Source: Rhodopirellula halodulae
GTDB taxonomy: Bacteria > Planctomycetota > Planctomycetia > Pirellulales > Pirellulaceae
Length of the DNA: 64,000 bases
Assembly (NCBI RefSeq): GCF_020966775.1
Contig: NZ_JAJKFV010000007.1
Coordinates: 124,001-188,000 of the forward strand
Direction: 5' to 3'
Both the position numbers and the translations under genes were made by a program. This document shows, one piece after another, positions 27,513 to 36,805 of this stretch. Position 1 is the first letter of the stretch, and each line of letters opens with the position of its first letter. A model generated the notes under the pieces. That model was not told the origin of the DNA. It did no database searches and saw only the letters and a list, made by a program, of their open reading frames with translations.

Positions 27513-28031
27513 GTGGACGATTCAACACGCAACGCGACACGACTGTGGACCTCGGCTCAACCGATGGTGGCCGCATTTGTGGCTTCTGTTGTGAGAGACC
27601 GGCGCGATCGAGAAGACGTGATGCAAGAAACCGCTTTGGCGGTGCTGAATTCGTTCGAGGCCTATGATTCGTCGCAGCCTTTTCAAGGTTGGGTGATTGG
27701 CGTGGCTCGCAACCAGATCGGTTTGTACCTGCGTCGCCGTCGGCGGGACCGATTGGTGTTCAGCGAAGAGACCGTGACAAATCTGCAGTCGGCTTTCGAA
27801 CAAACACCGGCTCCAGATGAACTGGATCACTTGCCGGGTTGTTTGGAACAGCTACAAGGACGTTCGAAGGAACTGTGTGATCTGAGGTACAAGCACGGAT
27901 TGAAGCCGGCGGCCATCAGTGATCGTGTTGGCATGTCGGCCAATTCGGTGGCAAAGGCTTTGCAACGCGTTCGCGAACAATTGCGTTCCTGCATCGAAGC
28001 GAAGTTTGCATCAGAAGGAGTCACAGGATGA
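27513..28031 (+). CDS. ECF RNA polymerase sigma factor
   Basis: A 172-residue sigma-70 family protein with no sigma-1 or sigma-3 region. Region 2 is at about 25-75 (RDREDVMQETALAVLNSFEAYDSSQPFQGWVIGVARNQIG) and region 4 at about 105-165 (LEQLQGRSKELCDLRYKHGLKPAAISDRVGMSANSVAKALQRVREQL), with a helix-turn-helix for the -35 element. The start GTG at 27513 follows a GGGAG ribosome site with 5-nt spacing and is preferred over TTG at 27501. It resembles the planctomycete-type ECF sigma factors that sit beside FecR-like regulators. It overlaps the next gene by 4 bp (ATGA) and heads a five-gene operon. Confidence 0.9.
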   Translation: MDDSTRNATRLWTSAQPMVAAFVASVVRDRRDREDVMQETALAVLNSFEAYDSSQPFQGWVIGVARNQIGLYLRRRRRDRLVFSEETVTNLQSAFEQTPAPDELDHLPGCLEQLQGRSKELCDLRYKHGLKPAAISDRVGMSANSVAKALQRVREQLRSCIEAKFASEGVTG

Positions 28032-29545
28032 GCGACTCCATGCAAACATTGATTCACGCCTACTTGGATGAATCGCTGACAGCCGAACAGTTCCGCGAAC
28101 TGCAAACTTGGATCAATGCCGACCCGGCCAACGCGAAACAATTCGCACAGCAGGTCTATCTGGATGAACGATTACACGCCGAGATCAGCTGGCAACAATT
28201 CAGCGAAGACGAGAGCAAACCAAACGAATTCACTTCCGTGAAAACCCGACCCGAGTCGGTGTCGCTCTCAACACCCAGCCCAGCGAAACCCGAGCGTCGT
28301 TGGGCGTGGATCGCGACGGTCGCGGCGGGATTGCTGTTGGCACTGAGTTGGGCACTTTGGTCAGACGCTCCTTTGCCGAATGGGCGTGACATCGCGGAAA
28401 AGGGCGATTCCACTCGACCATTGCTGGTCGAGTCATCGGACGCTGAGATCCAGGACAACGCCGTTGCAACGCTTGCACAAATTCGCGATGCGGTGTGGGA
28501 GCCAATCTCCGACTCCGACGGTGACGTTGACCGGCGTGAAGGTGATCGCTTGGGCGTGGAAACACTGCGTCTGCGATCCGGAATCGTTCACTTGGAATTT
28601 GACAGCGGTGTCGAAGTCATTTTGGAAGGCCCCGCTTCGTACGACATCCAAACGATGGATGAGACTCGCTTGGCTTACGGTTTGTTGACCGCGACAGTCC
28701 CACCGGGAGCAGAAGGATTTCGAGTCGACACACCATCGGCGCAAGTCATCGATTTGGGAACCGCGTTTGGGATTGAACTGGACCGTGATGGATTGTCGAA
28801 AGTTTCGGTGTTTGATGGTGAGGTCGAGGTGGTTCCCGAGGGGCAAACCACAAAACGATTGCTGATAGAAGGCGAGAGCATCGAATTGCAGTCCGACGGA
28901 AGTATGAACGACATCGCGTTCGAACCACGACGTTTTGAAAGACTTTGGCCGATGGTCAGTGGCATCGTGAAGTCGAGCGGCGCGTTCCGATTCGCCCCGC
29001 CTTGGCCGCGACAGGTCAAGCGTTTGCAGAACGACGAACACGTGTTCGTTTTGCCGGAAGGTTACGCGACGCGATTGGTGGCTCCGTGTGCCATCGATTT
29101 CTCGGAGCCGGGACTGTACGAAAACGAAAGCCAACTGTCGCCTTCGGAGATTCCAACGGATCAACGAGTCCGATCGTTCTTGCTGGTGTTCAATCCGGTG
29201 CCACCCAAATCCACGGATGGTCGTCCACGTCGATTGACGATGCGTGATTTGGAAATGATCGAAGGCAGCATCACGTTCCAACATCCAATCCTGGGTGTGA
29301 TGGTTCGCGATGAAACTCTGTTTCAATCCGATGGCCGTTTTTCCATGCGAAGCGCGTCCACGGTGCCGTTGCAACAAGGATTGGAATTGAAGCCATCTCG
29401 TTTGAGCGATTCCATCACGTTGAGTGACGACCGCCGAACCTTGAAGTTGAAGTTGGCCGGAGTGGGCCGACGGGGCGACCAAGTGCGAGTGATTGTGGAT
29501 GCAGCGATTCGCCGTCGCCCGTCAAGAAGACCTTCACACCATTAG
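28028..29545 (+). CDS. FecR-like anti-sigma/transmembrane regulator
   Basis: A 505-residue single-span membrane protein. The cytosolic N-terminus (1-85) includes LIHAYLDESLTAEQFRELQTWINADPANAKQF, an anti-sigma-like helical bundle. One transmembrane helix follows (WAWIATVAAGLLLALSWALW, about 91-112). The periplasmic part contains a FecR domain at about 185-290 (LRLRSGIVHLEFDSGVEVILEGPASYDI...FRVDTPSAQVIDLGTAFGIEL...VSVFDGEVEVV). It probably holds the ECF sigma factor at the membrane and releases it on a periplasmic signal. The ATGA overlap with the sigma gene gives equimolar coupled translation. Confidence 0.85.
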   Translation: MSDSMQTLIHAYLDESLTAEQFRELQTWINADPANAKQFAQQVYLDERLHAEISWQQFSEDESKPNEFTSVKTRPESVSLSTPSPAKPERRWAWIATVAAGLLLALSWALWSDAPLPNGRDIAEKGDSTRPLLVESSDAEIQDNAVATLAQIRDAVWEPISDSDGDVDRREGDRLGVETLRLRSGIVHLEFDSGVEVILEGPASYDIQTMDETRLAYGLLTATVPPGAEGFRVDTPSAQVIDLGTAFGIELDRDGLSKVSVFDGEVEVVPEGQTTKRLLIEGESIELQSDGSMNDIAFEPRRFERLWPMVSGIVKSSGAFRFAPPWPRQVKRLQNDEHVFVLPEGYATRLVAPCAIDFSEPGLYENESQLSPSEIPTDQRVRSFLLVFNPVPPKSTDGRPRRLTMRDLEMIEGSITFQHPILGVMVRDETLFQSDGRFSMRSASTVPLQQGLELKPSRLSDSITLSDDRRTLKLKLAGVGRRGDQVRVIVDAAIRRRPSRRPSHH

Positions 29546-29671
29546 CCGCCAACCTTCCAGCCGCCGCTCTTCGAACCGCCGATGTTTCAGTCGCGATCTT
29601 CTTGATCGTCGTAATCCAAACCAATTGTTGTTTTTCCTTTGTCCTTTTTGTTGTTTTGACCACCGGAGAGA

Positions 29672-30112
29672 ATGATGAAATCCACTCTGTCGACCCCTGA
29701 TCAAACTGTGTCCCAACCCCAACGCCGCGGATTCCTCGTGAAGCTTGTTGCGGCGGGATTCGCTTTGCCAGTTGTTTCGTCCGTCGCGAATGCACAGAAC
29801 CCCCGTCGGAAAGGACAGATGGAAGACGGAGCTGAACGTCGTCGCGGAATGGCCGGGCAGATGGATCCATCGAAAATCGCGGCCCGCTTGATCAAAGAAC
29901 ACGACAAAGATGGCGATGGTGCTCTGAACGAGGCTGAGTTGGTTGCTGCGTTGACTGCGATGCGAAACTTGCGTGGTCAAGGCATGCGAGGTCAAGGCAT
30001 GCGTGGTCAAGGCATGCGTGGTCGGGATGGCAAAGAAGGTGGACCGCAAGGTCGCGGTCGAAACGTGCAAGCGGAAGACAAGGGTGTGACTCCCAAACGC
30101 CCCGGTCAATGA
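29672..30112 (+). CDS. Tat-exported EF-hand protein with MRGQG repeats
   Basis: A 146-residue protein. The N-terminus carries a probable twin-arginine signal (QPQRRGFLVKLVAAGFALPVV) with cleavage after VANAQ. One clear EF-hand loop, DKDGDGALNEAEL (about 76-88), supplies calcium ligands at positions 1, 3, 5 and 12. Downstream is a tandem repeat of (M/L)RGQG, then an Arg/Gly/Gln-rich tail. Starts at 29672 or 29675 both follow GGAG. It lies between the FecR-like gene and the cytochrome gene, with about 100-bp gaps. A periplasmic calcium-sensing or accessory role in the operon is inferred. The basic tail is shared in style with the DUF1501 protein. Confidence 0.7.
   Translation: MMKSTLSTPDQTVSQPQRRGFLVKLVAAGFALPVVSSVANAQNPRRKGQMEDGAERRRGMAGQMDPSKIAARLIKEHDKDGDGALNEAELVAALTAMRNLRGQGMRGQGMRGQGMRGRDGKEGGPQGRGRNVQAEDKGVTPKRPGQ
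29972..30016. repeat. 15-bp tandem repeat, 3 units, encoding RGQGM
   Basis: Three near-identical 15-bp units (CGTGGTCAAGGCATG, with one T-to-A change in the second) run inside the EF-hand gene and encode the MRGQG repeats. A partial fourth unit follows. The multiple-of-three length keeps the frame if copy number changes. Confidence 0.85.
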
Positions 30113-30209
30113 TCCAGCAATCGAACCGCGGATGAGTTTGCTTGTCCGCGGATCGTTGATTCACCGCCACTCTTCTTCGTCTCTTTTCTTTGCCAGCGGA
30201 TTGAACCTC

Positions 30210-32666
30210 ATGCCTGCACTTATCAAAAGGTGCCTGACGATTGTCGTGCTCGGTTGTGTTCCTTGGAACGCGGCCGGCGCAGAGGAATCGTCGATCACGC
30301 CTGAACAAATGGAGTTCTTCGAGAACAAGATTCGACCGGTGCTGGTGCGTGAATGCTACGAATGCCATTCCGCTGAATCCGGGAAGACTCGCGGCGGCTT
30401 GCGGTTGGACACGCGAATTGGGTTGCTGCAGGGTGGCGAGTCAGGGCCGTCGGTTGTTCCTGGGCATCCCGAAGACAGCCCGTTTTGGGATGCGATCACT
30501 TACAACGGTTGGGAAATGCCGCCGCGAGGGAAGTTGCCCGACAACGTGTTGGCGGATTTCAAAGTGTGGATTGAGATGGGTATGCCCGATCCTCGCGTCC
30601 GCGAAGCCGTGGTCGTTGAATCCACGATGGATGTGGAAGCCGGGCGAGATCATTGGGCGTTTCAATCGCTGAAACAACCGACCGTTCCAGAGGTCAAGGA
30701 TTCCGGATGGGCAAAGGATGACTTGGATCGTTTCGTGCAATCCAAATTGGAGTCCAACGGTTTGTCGCCCGCGGAAGAGGCTGATGCAGCGACGTTGCTG
30801 CGTCGTTTGTCGTTTGACTTGATCGGTTTGCCACCGACCCCGGACGAAGTTCAGCAGTTCCTTGATGCGATGGCCGATGATCGCGAAACCGCGGTTGCTG
30901 AAAAAGTGGATGAGTTACTTGATAGCCCGCGGTTTGGCGAACGTTGGGGACGGCACTGGATGGACGTGGCTCGCTATGCCGAGTCATGTGGCAACAGCAC
31001 AAACAATACCTTCCCACACGCTTGGCGTTATCGCGATTACGTCATTGATTCGTTCAACGATGACACGCCGTACGATCGATTCATCGCGGAACAAGTCGCC
31101 GGGGACTTGTTGCCCGCCAAGACGGATCAGCAGTGGCAGGAAAACTTGATCGCCACCGGTTTCTTGGCACTGGGGACCAAAAATCTAATTGAACGCAATC
31201 CACGGCAAGTCACCGCTGACATCGTGGACGAACAAATCGACACGGTTTCCAAAGCTTTCTTGGGTTTGACCGTTGCGTGCGCACGATGCCACGATCACAA
31301 ACTGGATCCCATTCCAACGACGGACTACTACGCCATGGCGGGGATCTTTCTCAGCACGAACACGTATTACGGCACCGCCTCGGGCATTCAAAACCGAAAT
31401 GCGTCGGACTTGTTGAAGCTGCCGATCGCGAACTCAACATCCGCGGGCCGAACCTATTCCGAATCTGATTTGGAAGACCTGAGAGAACGTCAGGCCAGTT
31501 TGCGTTCGCAAATGTTCGATGCGGTTCGTGATCGCGAAAATCCGTCCCAACAGCAAATGGTGATTCGTCTGCGAGCTCAGATGGCGCAGATCCAAGGCGT
31601 GCTAGCAGAAGTCAACGACGACGGCACGCCGAAGTCACTGGCGATGGGAGTCCAAGAGGCCAGCGACTTCCGAAACGCACCCGTGTTGGTGCGGGGCGAT
31701 GTGGAGTCACCCGCACAAGAGGTTCCACGCGGCTTCATCCAAGTCTTGCCGCACAGCGAAGCGTATCAAATCCCCGACGAGAGCAGCGGTCGCATGGAGT
31801 TGGCGAAGTGGCTGGCCGACGAGAAAAACCCGTTGACCGCTCGCGTGATGGTGAACCGAATTTGGTTGCACCTGTTTGGCGAAGGCATCGTGTCCACGCC
31901 GAATAATTGGGGGCTGACCGGACAAGAACCAACGCATCCTGAATTGCTCGATCACCTTGCGATTCGATTCATGGACAATGGATGGTCGGTCAAGTCCATG
32001 ATTCGCGACATCGTTCTTTCGCGCACCTATCAAATGAGTTCGCGAATGAATGAGGATCACTACGAGATCGATCCCGAGAACCGGTTGCTGTGGCGAGCCA
32101 GTCCGCGGCAATTGGATGCGGAATCGCTTCGCGACGCGATCTTGGCAATCGGCGGATCGTTGGACTTGCAGCGTCCTCTCGGTTCACCCGTCGCACGATT
32201 TGGAAACAACCGAGTCGGGCGGACGTTGGACGCCTCGTTGATGGACGGACTGGACGATCATCGTTCGGTGTACTTGCCCATCTTGCGAGACGCGTTGCCG
32301 CGATCGCTGTCGTTGTTTGATTTCGCAGATCCCAGCATGAGCAATGCGAAGCGGGATGTTTCGAACGTGCCCACGCAAGCGTTGTACTTGATGAACGATT
32401 CGTTTGTCATCGACAACGCGAAACAGCTGGCTCGGCGGTTGATCAACGACAACGGAAATGTTCGCGAAGGCGTGATGCACGCGTTCCTCACGATCTATGG
32501 GCGTCCGCCAACACGTGAAGAGATCCAAAGCAGTTTGGAATTCTTCAGCCGCTTTCGTGATACCTCAACACGACGTTTCCGTCGCGGGGCCACGCCTTCG
32601 GATTTGGCTTTGACCGCATTTTGTCAGGCGTTGATTGCGTCGGCCGAATTCCGTTCGCTGGACTGA
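30210..32666 (+). CDS. Planctomycete cytochrome c (PSCyt1) with DUF1549 and DUF1553 domains
   Basis: An 818-residue exported protein; the signal peptide from MPALIKRCLTIVVLGC is preferred over a start at 30132. A CxxCH haem site is at 49-53 (CYECH). The DUF1549 part (about 150-390) contains GLPPTPDEVQ, RFGERWGRHWMDVARYAES and a second CxxCH-like motif CARCHDHKLDPIPTTDYY. The DUF1553 part (about 545-800) contains LTARVMVNRIWLHLFGEGIV, PTHPELLDHLA and NVPTQALYLMNDSFV. Such proteins are planctomycete and verrucomicrobial hallmarks linked to polysaccharide or redox functions at the envelope. The partner DUF1501 gene follows after 49 bp, the usual pair order. Confidence 0.9.
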   Translation: MPALIKRCLTIVVLGCVPWNAAGAEESSITPEQMEFFENKIRPVLVRECYECHSAESGKTRGGLRLDTRIGLLQGGESGPSVVPGHPEDSPFWDAITYNGWEMPPRGKLPDNVLADFKVWIEMGMPDPRVREAVVVESTMDVEAGRDHWAFQSLKQPTVPEVKDSGWAKDDLDRFVQSKLESNGLSPAEEADAATLLRRLSFDLIGLPPTPDEVQQFLDAMADDRETAVAEKVDELLDSPRFGERWGRHWMDVARYAESCGNSTNNTFPHAWRYRDYVIDSFNDDTPYDRFIAEQVAGDLLPAKTDQQWQENLIATGFLALGTKNLIERNPRQVTADIVDEQIDTVSKAFLGLTVACARCHDHKLDPIPTTDYYAMAGIFLSTNTYYGTASGIQNRNASDLLKLPIANSTSAGRTYSESDLEDLRERQASLRSQMFDAVRDRENPSQQQMVIRLRAQMAQIQGVLAEVNDDGTPKSLAMGVQEASDFRNAPVLVRGDVESPAQEVPRGFIQVLPHSEAYQIPDESSGRMELAKWLADEKNPLTARVMVNRIWLHLFGEGIVSTPNNWGLTGQEPTHPELLDHLAIRFMDNGWSVKSMIRDIVLSRTYQMSSRMNEDHYEIDPENRLLWRASPRQLDAESLRDAILAIGGSLDLQRPLGSPVARFGNNRVGRTLDASLMDGLDDHRSVYLPILRDALPRSLSLFDFADPSMSNAKRDVSNVPTQALYLMNDSFVIDNAKQLARRLINDNGNVREGVMHAFLTIYGRPPTREEIQSSLEFFSRFRDTSTRRFRRGATPSDLALTAFCQALIASAEFRSLD

Positions 32667-32715
32667 ACTGTTTCTCTTCTTTGCTTTTCTCTCTTTCTCT
32701 TTCCAAGGTGTCGTG

Positions 32716-34263
32716 ATGACCGATCCCAATGTGAGCTCTCGCCGCGGAGCACTGAAAACCATCAGCAGTGGTTTTGGCTATCTCGCGTTTGCCGCTCTCG
32801 CCACGGAGCAAGCACGCGCGAGCAATCCGCTGCAGGTGAAGCCGGCACACTTTGAAGCGAAAGCGAAACGTGTGATCTTTTTGTCGATGCGTGGTGCACC
32901 GTCGCACGTCGACACGTTCGACTACAAACCGCAGTTGATCAAAGACACGGGTAAAGTCGGCAAGTATGGCGGTTCCGGACGGTTGCTCGGATCGCCTTGG
33001 GAATTTCGTCAGCGTGGCAAAAGCGGGCTTTGGATCTCGGACCTGTTTCCGGAATTGGCATCGCAGTCGGATGAGCTTTGCTTGCTTCGCGGAATGCATT
33101 GTGATCAACCCAACCATCCGCAAGCCACCACGCAAACCCACACCGGAAGCTTTCAGTTTCCACGTCCTTCGATGGGCGCGTGGACGTTGTACGGTTTGGG
33201 GACCGAGAACGAGAACCTGCCTGGTTTCATCGTTCTCAATCCGACGGCGGGTGACAGTGGGAACTACGCCAGTTCGTTTTTGCCAGCGATCTATCAGGGC
33301 ACCAAAATGAATCTCGGCGGCCGCGGTCGAGGACGTGGAGGCTTTGCCCAAAACATGATGCAAGCGGCCGATGAACGGCGGCGGGCGATGCAAAGAGGGA
33401 TGGAAGGTGGCATGCGCCGCGGTCGTGGGATGCGTGATGCGATGGTGGGCGAACGGATGGGGATGCAGGGAAGACCCATGGCACAAATGTTTCGCGACCG
33501 AATGGGGGCTCGCGAAGACAGTGCGATTCCCAACTTGACCAACGACATGTTGGGGCCGGAACAGCAACGCATTCAACTGGATCTCATTCAAAGTTTGAAC
33601 AAGAACAAACTCGATCGCGATGGGCACCAGCCTCAGGTGGAGGGCATGATCGAATCGTTTGAGTTGGCTTACCGAATGCAGTCGGAAATGCCCGAAGCGG
33701 TGGATCTGTCCGACGAAAGCGACGAGACATTGCGACTGTACGGCATCGATGGTTCATCAACGGATGATTTCGGTCGTCAGTGTTTGATGGCTCGGCGTTT
33801 GGCGGAGCGAGGAGTCCGCTTCATCGAATGCATCAGTCCCGGTTGGGACCATCATCGCAATTTGCGCGATGAGATGGAGGATCATTGTTCGCAAATCGAT
33901 CGACCGATCGCGGGGTTGCTTCAAGACTTGAAACAACGTGGCTTGCTGGAAGAAACGTTGGTCATCTGGGCGGGTGAGTTTGGTCGCACCCCACACGCGC
34001 AGAACGGCGACGGTCGCGACCACAACAACAAAGGCTACACAACGTGGATGGCTGGTGGCGGCGTTCGAGGTGGGTTCAGTTACGGTGCCACGGACGAACA
34101 TGGTTATGAAGCAGTGGACGGCAAATGCCACATTCATGATTGGCACGCCACCATCCTGCATTTACTCGGTCTGGACCACGAGCGGCTGACCTATCGTTAC
34201 GCGGGCCGTGATTTCCGTTTGACCGATGTTCACGGAAGTGTGATCAAAGACATCGTCGGATAG
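32716..34263 (+). CDS. DUF1501 protein with Tat signal (sulfatase-like fold)
   Basis: A 515-residue exported protein starting at ATG 32716; upstream open frame to 32635 is rejected because the twin-arginine signal SSRRGALKTISSGFGYLAFAALA begins at once after this Met. The DUF1501 fold is read from FLSMRGAPSHVDTFDYKPQL, the DHHRNLRDEMEDHCSQIDRPIAGLLQDLKQRGLLEETLVIWAGEFGRTPHAQNG segment and GRDHNNKG. Inserted at about 205-280 is a basic Met/Arg/Gly-rich low-complexity stretch (ERRRAMQRGMEGGMRRGRG), unusual for the family. DUF1501 proteins resemble alkaline-phosphatase-like sulfatases and pair with DUF1549/1553 proteins. It ends the operon; the convergent cohesin-like gene ends 5 bp away. Confidence 0.85.
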   Translation: MTDPNVSSRRGALKTISSGFGYLAFAALATEQARASNPLQVKPAHFEAKAKRVIFLSMRGAPSHVDTFDYKPQLIKDTGKVGKYGGSGRLLGSPWEFRQRGKSGLWISDLFPELASQSDELCLLRGMHCDQPNHPQATTQTHTGSFQFPRPSMGAWTLYGLGTENENLPGFIVLNPTAGDSGNYASSFLPAIYQGTKMNLGGRGRGRGGFAQNMMQAADERRRAMQRGMEGGMRRGRGMRDAMVGERMGMQGRPMAQMFRDRMGAREDSAIPNLTNDMLGPEQQRIQLDLIQSLNKNKLDRDGHQPQVEGMIESFELAYRMQSEMPEAVDLSDESDETLRLYGIDGSSTDDFGRQCLMARRLAERGVRFIECISPGWDHHRNLRDEMEDHCSQIDRPIAGLLQDLKQRGLLEETLVIWAGEFGRTPHAQNGDGRDHNNKGYTTWMAGGGVRGGFSYGATDEHGYEAVDGKCHIHDWHATILHLLGLDHERLTYRYAGRDFRLTDVHGSVIKDIVG

Positions 34264-34268
34264 TGTCG

Positions 34269-34982
34269 CTACTGCGAAAGGAATTCTTCGGTCAAAATCA
34301 GATCGACGTGCGCCGGTGGTGGCAAATCGGGATGAATGGGACCGAAGAACGGTCGGTGATCGACCGGGAATGCCAACGGTTGGCCCGCGGCTTCGGTTGA
34401 AGCGATGGAGTTCAATGTGGAAGGCAACAGCTCAGGCTCTGCGACCGATTCACCGGCGGGTAAACGCCTGCCGATAGGACGGGCATGCAGCTTGCCGGAA
34501 TTGACGCTGTGATCCGTTGGATCGGGACCGTCGGTGGGATCATCTTTCAGCAGGATTTCGCCTTCATTCAGGCGGACGGAACGCAAATCGAGTTCCAGTT
34601 CCGGAGAACAAAGCGATTCGGGAGCGGGATCCAAATCGACGTCGATCAAGTTTCCAGTTTGAGCGTTGATCGGACGCGTTGAGAAGATGAAGGCGTGCAC
34701 GCTGCCGGCTTCTTCATCCACATTGGCGATCAAGGCCGCTTGGTTGTTCCACGCGGATCCGGGGCGGATGTCGTCCTTTTGGATTTGGACTTTTTGCGGG
34801 TCGTAGTCGAAACGAATCTCCGCCGATCGCAATTCGCCGGCGTCAGAAACTTCCACCGAGGCCGTGGATTCTTGCGGAGGCAACGTGGGCGTTGCACTGA
34901 CAGACACACTGGCGGTCAGTTGCCGAGCTTCCAATTTCTCGGCGGATATTTTGCGAAACACGTTTGCCTTCCTGGCACCCAT
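34269..34982 (-). CDS. Small surface protein with cohesin-like domain
   Basis: A 237-residue protein. The N-terminus from MGARKANVFRKI leads straight into EKLEARQLTA, a variant of the LExLExRRxLAA motif carried by the two neighbouring surface proteins; a start at 35030 adds 16 residues and is less likely. Residues about 25-150 resemble a cohesin-type beta sandwich (SAEIRFDYDPQKVQI...DDIRPGSAWN...ANVDEEAGSV...LRSVRLNEGEI). The tail is Pro-rich without clear structure. It is paralogous to the next gene upstream. Cohesin-like modules bind dockerins; here a dockerin-like module occurs in the large gene nearby. Secretion is inferred. Confidence 0.65.
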   Translation of the reverse strand: MGARKANVFRKISAEKLEARQLTASVSVSATPTLPPQESTASVEVSDAGELRSAEIRFDYDPQKVQIQKDDIRPGSAWNNQAALIANVDEEAGSVHAFIFSTRPINAQTGNLIDVDLDPAPESLCSPELELDLRSVRLNEGEILLKDDPTDGPDPTDHSVNSGKLHARPIGRRLPAGESVAEPELLPSTLNSIASTEAAGQPLAFPVDHRPFFGPIHPDLPPPAHVDLILTEEFLSQ

Positions 34983-35177
34983 CGACGTCTCCGAATCGAG
35001 CACATGATCCACCGCGAAAGCGACGAACATCCTTCGCTGTCAGTTCATGGAAGTAGCCCAGTCTGAACATTTGTGTCAACGTCACTCGGCGTCTTGGTCG
35101 GAAGATTCCAACTGCGCGACGCGGCGTTTCCAATGGCTGATGGGGGGCGGGTTCGAAGCCGCCTGCAAAGGTCTCGA

Positions 35178-36365
35178 CTAGAACAATTGATTCGCGAACA
35201 AATGATCGATCGCGGCGTGTTCTTCGTCGTCGTTTGTGCTGTGCGTCGATGAGGGGGCGACCGCGGCCGCATTGGTTTGGACATCGATCAGGATGGGTTC
35301 GCCCGCTTCTTCGCGAGTGGACGAGGCGTCTTCATTTGCCAGCAACCCAACCAGAGGTTCGCCGCTGGCGGTGCTTTCGCTCTGGGACGACTGGGTGGTG
35401 CCGCTGCTGGCCGTGCTGGTGGAAGCGGCCGCTGCGGTGGAGCTTTGCGAAGTGTCCGCTTCCGCTTCGGCAACGGTATTGATCATGGTGATTGCGGCGG
35501 ACCAATTGTCGGAACCGGGAGGCTGGACCGTGTTGGTGTGCAGTCGATTGAAGATGTATTGAGGCAGCAAACCAAGTTCGCGGAAGTCTTGGTCTTCCAA
35601 TGCCGTGCCTTCGACCAGAGTCACGTCCAACTCGTTGTCCCCACTGTCCAAGTAGGCCACGGGCTGAGTTTGAAGTATTTCGTATTCGCCCGGTGCGAGA
35701 TCGACGAATTCGTAACTGCCGTCTGCGTCGGTGGTTGTCTGGCGTTCGGTTCCCGTGGCGGAGTGGATCAAGGTGATCGTGACGCCTGGGATGGCTTCAC
35801 CGGGATCCAAAACGTTGTCGGCGTCGGCGTCGGCGTATACAAATCCACGGATCACGTCGTCGCCAGTGGCGGAGGCAACGATGGTCAGCAAACCGTCCGT
35901 TGAGTCGTCACCGGAAACAGGAGCCGGATCGACCGCGATTTGACCCTCGTTCAAACGGACTTGCGTCAAGTCGAACACGAACGTGCTGTTGACGACCGCG
36001 TCACCGTCCACTGAAAACGGAAGTTCCACGAGGCTGCCGGATAGGTCAGCCAATTCACTGGAGGAGGAAACGAAGATGACCACCGTTCCAGCGGCATCGT
36101 CCACATTGGCGGTGATTTGCGTGTCAGAAGCGGAGCCCCAAACGCTTCCCAGTTCGATGTCATCGTCATCCAAGTCCAACATGGTGGTGTCGTAGGACAA
36201 TCGGATCTCGGCACCGCGAATGCCGGCGGATGTATCGATGTTGACGGGAACGGAGACGACTTCGGCGGGAGCAGCCGTCAAATCATCCGGGATTTGAACC
36301 GCGGCCAGCAATCGACGGCCTTCCAGCGATTGAATGGCCAAGCGTCGTTTTCGAAGAGGTTTCAT
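35178..36365 (-). CDS. Surface protein with cohesin-like and SdrD_B-like domains
   Basis: A 395-residue protein starting MKPLRKRRLAIQSLEGRRLLAAV, with the same N-terminal motif as its neighbours; a start at 36443 is possible. Residues about 20-145 form a cohesin-like module (GAEIRLSYDTTMLDL...DDIELGSVWG...ANVDDAAGTVVIF...TQVRLNEGQI) closely matching the smaller paralogue at 34269-34982. Residues about 170-260 resemble an SdrD B-type or carboxypeptidase-regulatory beta sandwich (IRGFVYADADADNVLDPGEAIPGVTITL...GSYEFVDLAPGEYEI). The C-terminal third is Ser/Thr/Ala-rich, linker-like. Likely secreted and held at the cell surface. Confidence 0.7.
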   Translation of the reverse strand: MKPLRKRRLAIQSLEGRRLLAAVQIPDDLTAAPAEVVSVPVNIDTSAGIRGAEIRLSYDTTMLDLDDDDIELGSVWGSASDTQITANVDDAAGTVVIFVSSSSELADLSGSLVELPFSVDGDAVVNSTFVFDLTQVRLNEGQIAVDPAPVSGDDSTDGLLTIVASATGDDVIRGFVYADADADNVLDPGEAIPGVTITLIHSATGTERQTTTDADGSYEFVDLAPGEYEILQTQPVAYLDSGDNELDVTLVEGTALEDQDFRELGLLPQYIFNRLHTNTVQPPGSDNWSAAITMINTVAEAEADTSQSSTAAAASTSTASSGTTQSSQSESTASGEPLVGLLANEDASSTREEAGEPILIDVQTNAAAVAPSSTHSTNDDEEHAAIDHLFANQLF

Positions 36366-36805
36366 CAAAGGTTGCCAGAGTCTTGTTTGTATGTTCACAG
36401 CGAAAGGCGAGCGTGGAGCCACATTACGATACGGCCGGTTCATGGAGCCACGTGATCGGGTGCTGAGTGACTGGTTGCCATGCGATTGCCCACTGAGGCC
36501 ACCAACGGTGTGGCAACCAAGCAGCGAGGAAAATGACCGCGAATCGATTGACCTATGCTACGGGGAGTGATCTTCCAGGTGGAAAAAGTCACCCTTCAAC
36601 GATACCTCTGACGCACTGAGCCACAAAAAATTTCCAAAAAAATCTAGAAAGCCCCGTGACGAAATGGCGTGAATGTCGTCATAGATGCACCTCGGGCTCG
36701 TTTTGAGCATTCCGTTTGTCGCCAGGGACCGTGTGACAATTGACATTTCAGCAGGGACGGCAGTCTGCTTTTCAATCGACTCTGGTCGCTTAAGGTCCTT
36801 GATCT
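36366..36805. promoter_or_regulatory. Divergent intergenic region upstream of the giant surface protein
   Basis: About 440 bp between divergent surface-protein genes. It contains an A-rich stretch at 36626-36650 (CAAAAAATTTCCAAAAAAAT), the most AT-rich sequence nearby, and a TTGACA at 36740-36745 with no good -10 at the right spacing. Promoters for both genes are expected here; no gene was seen. Confidence 0.4.
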
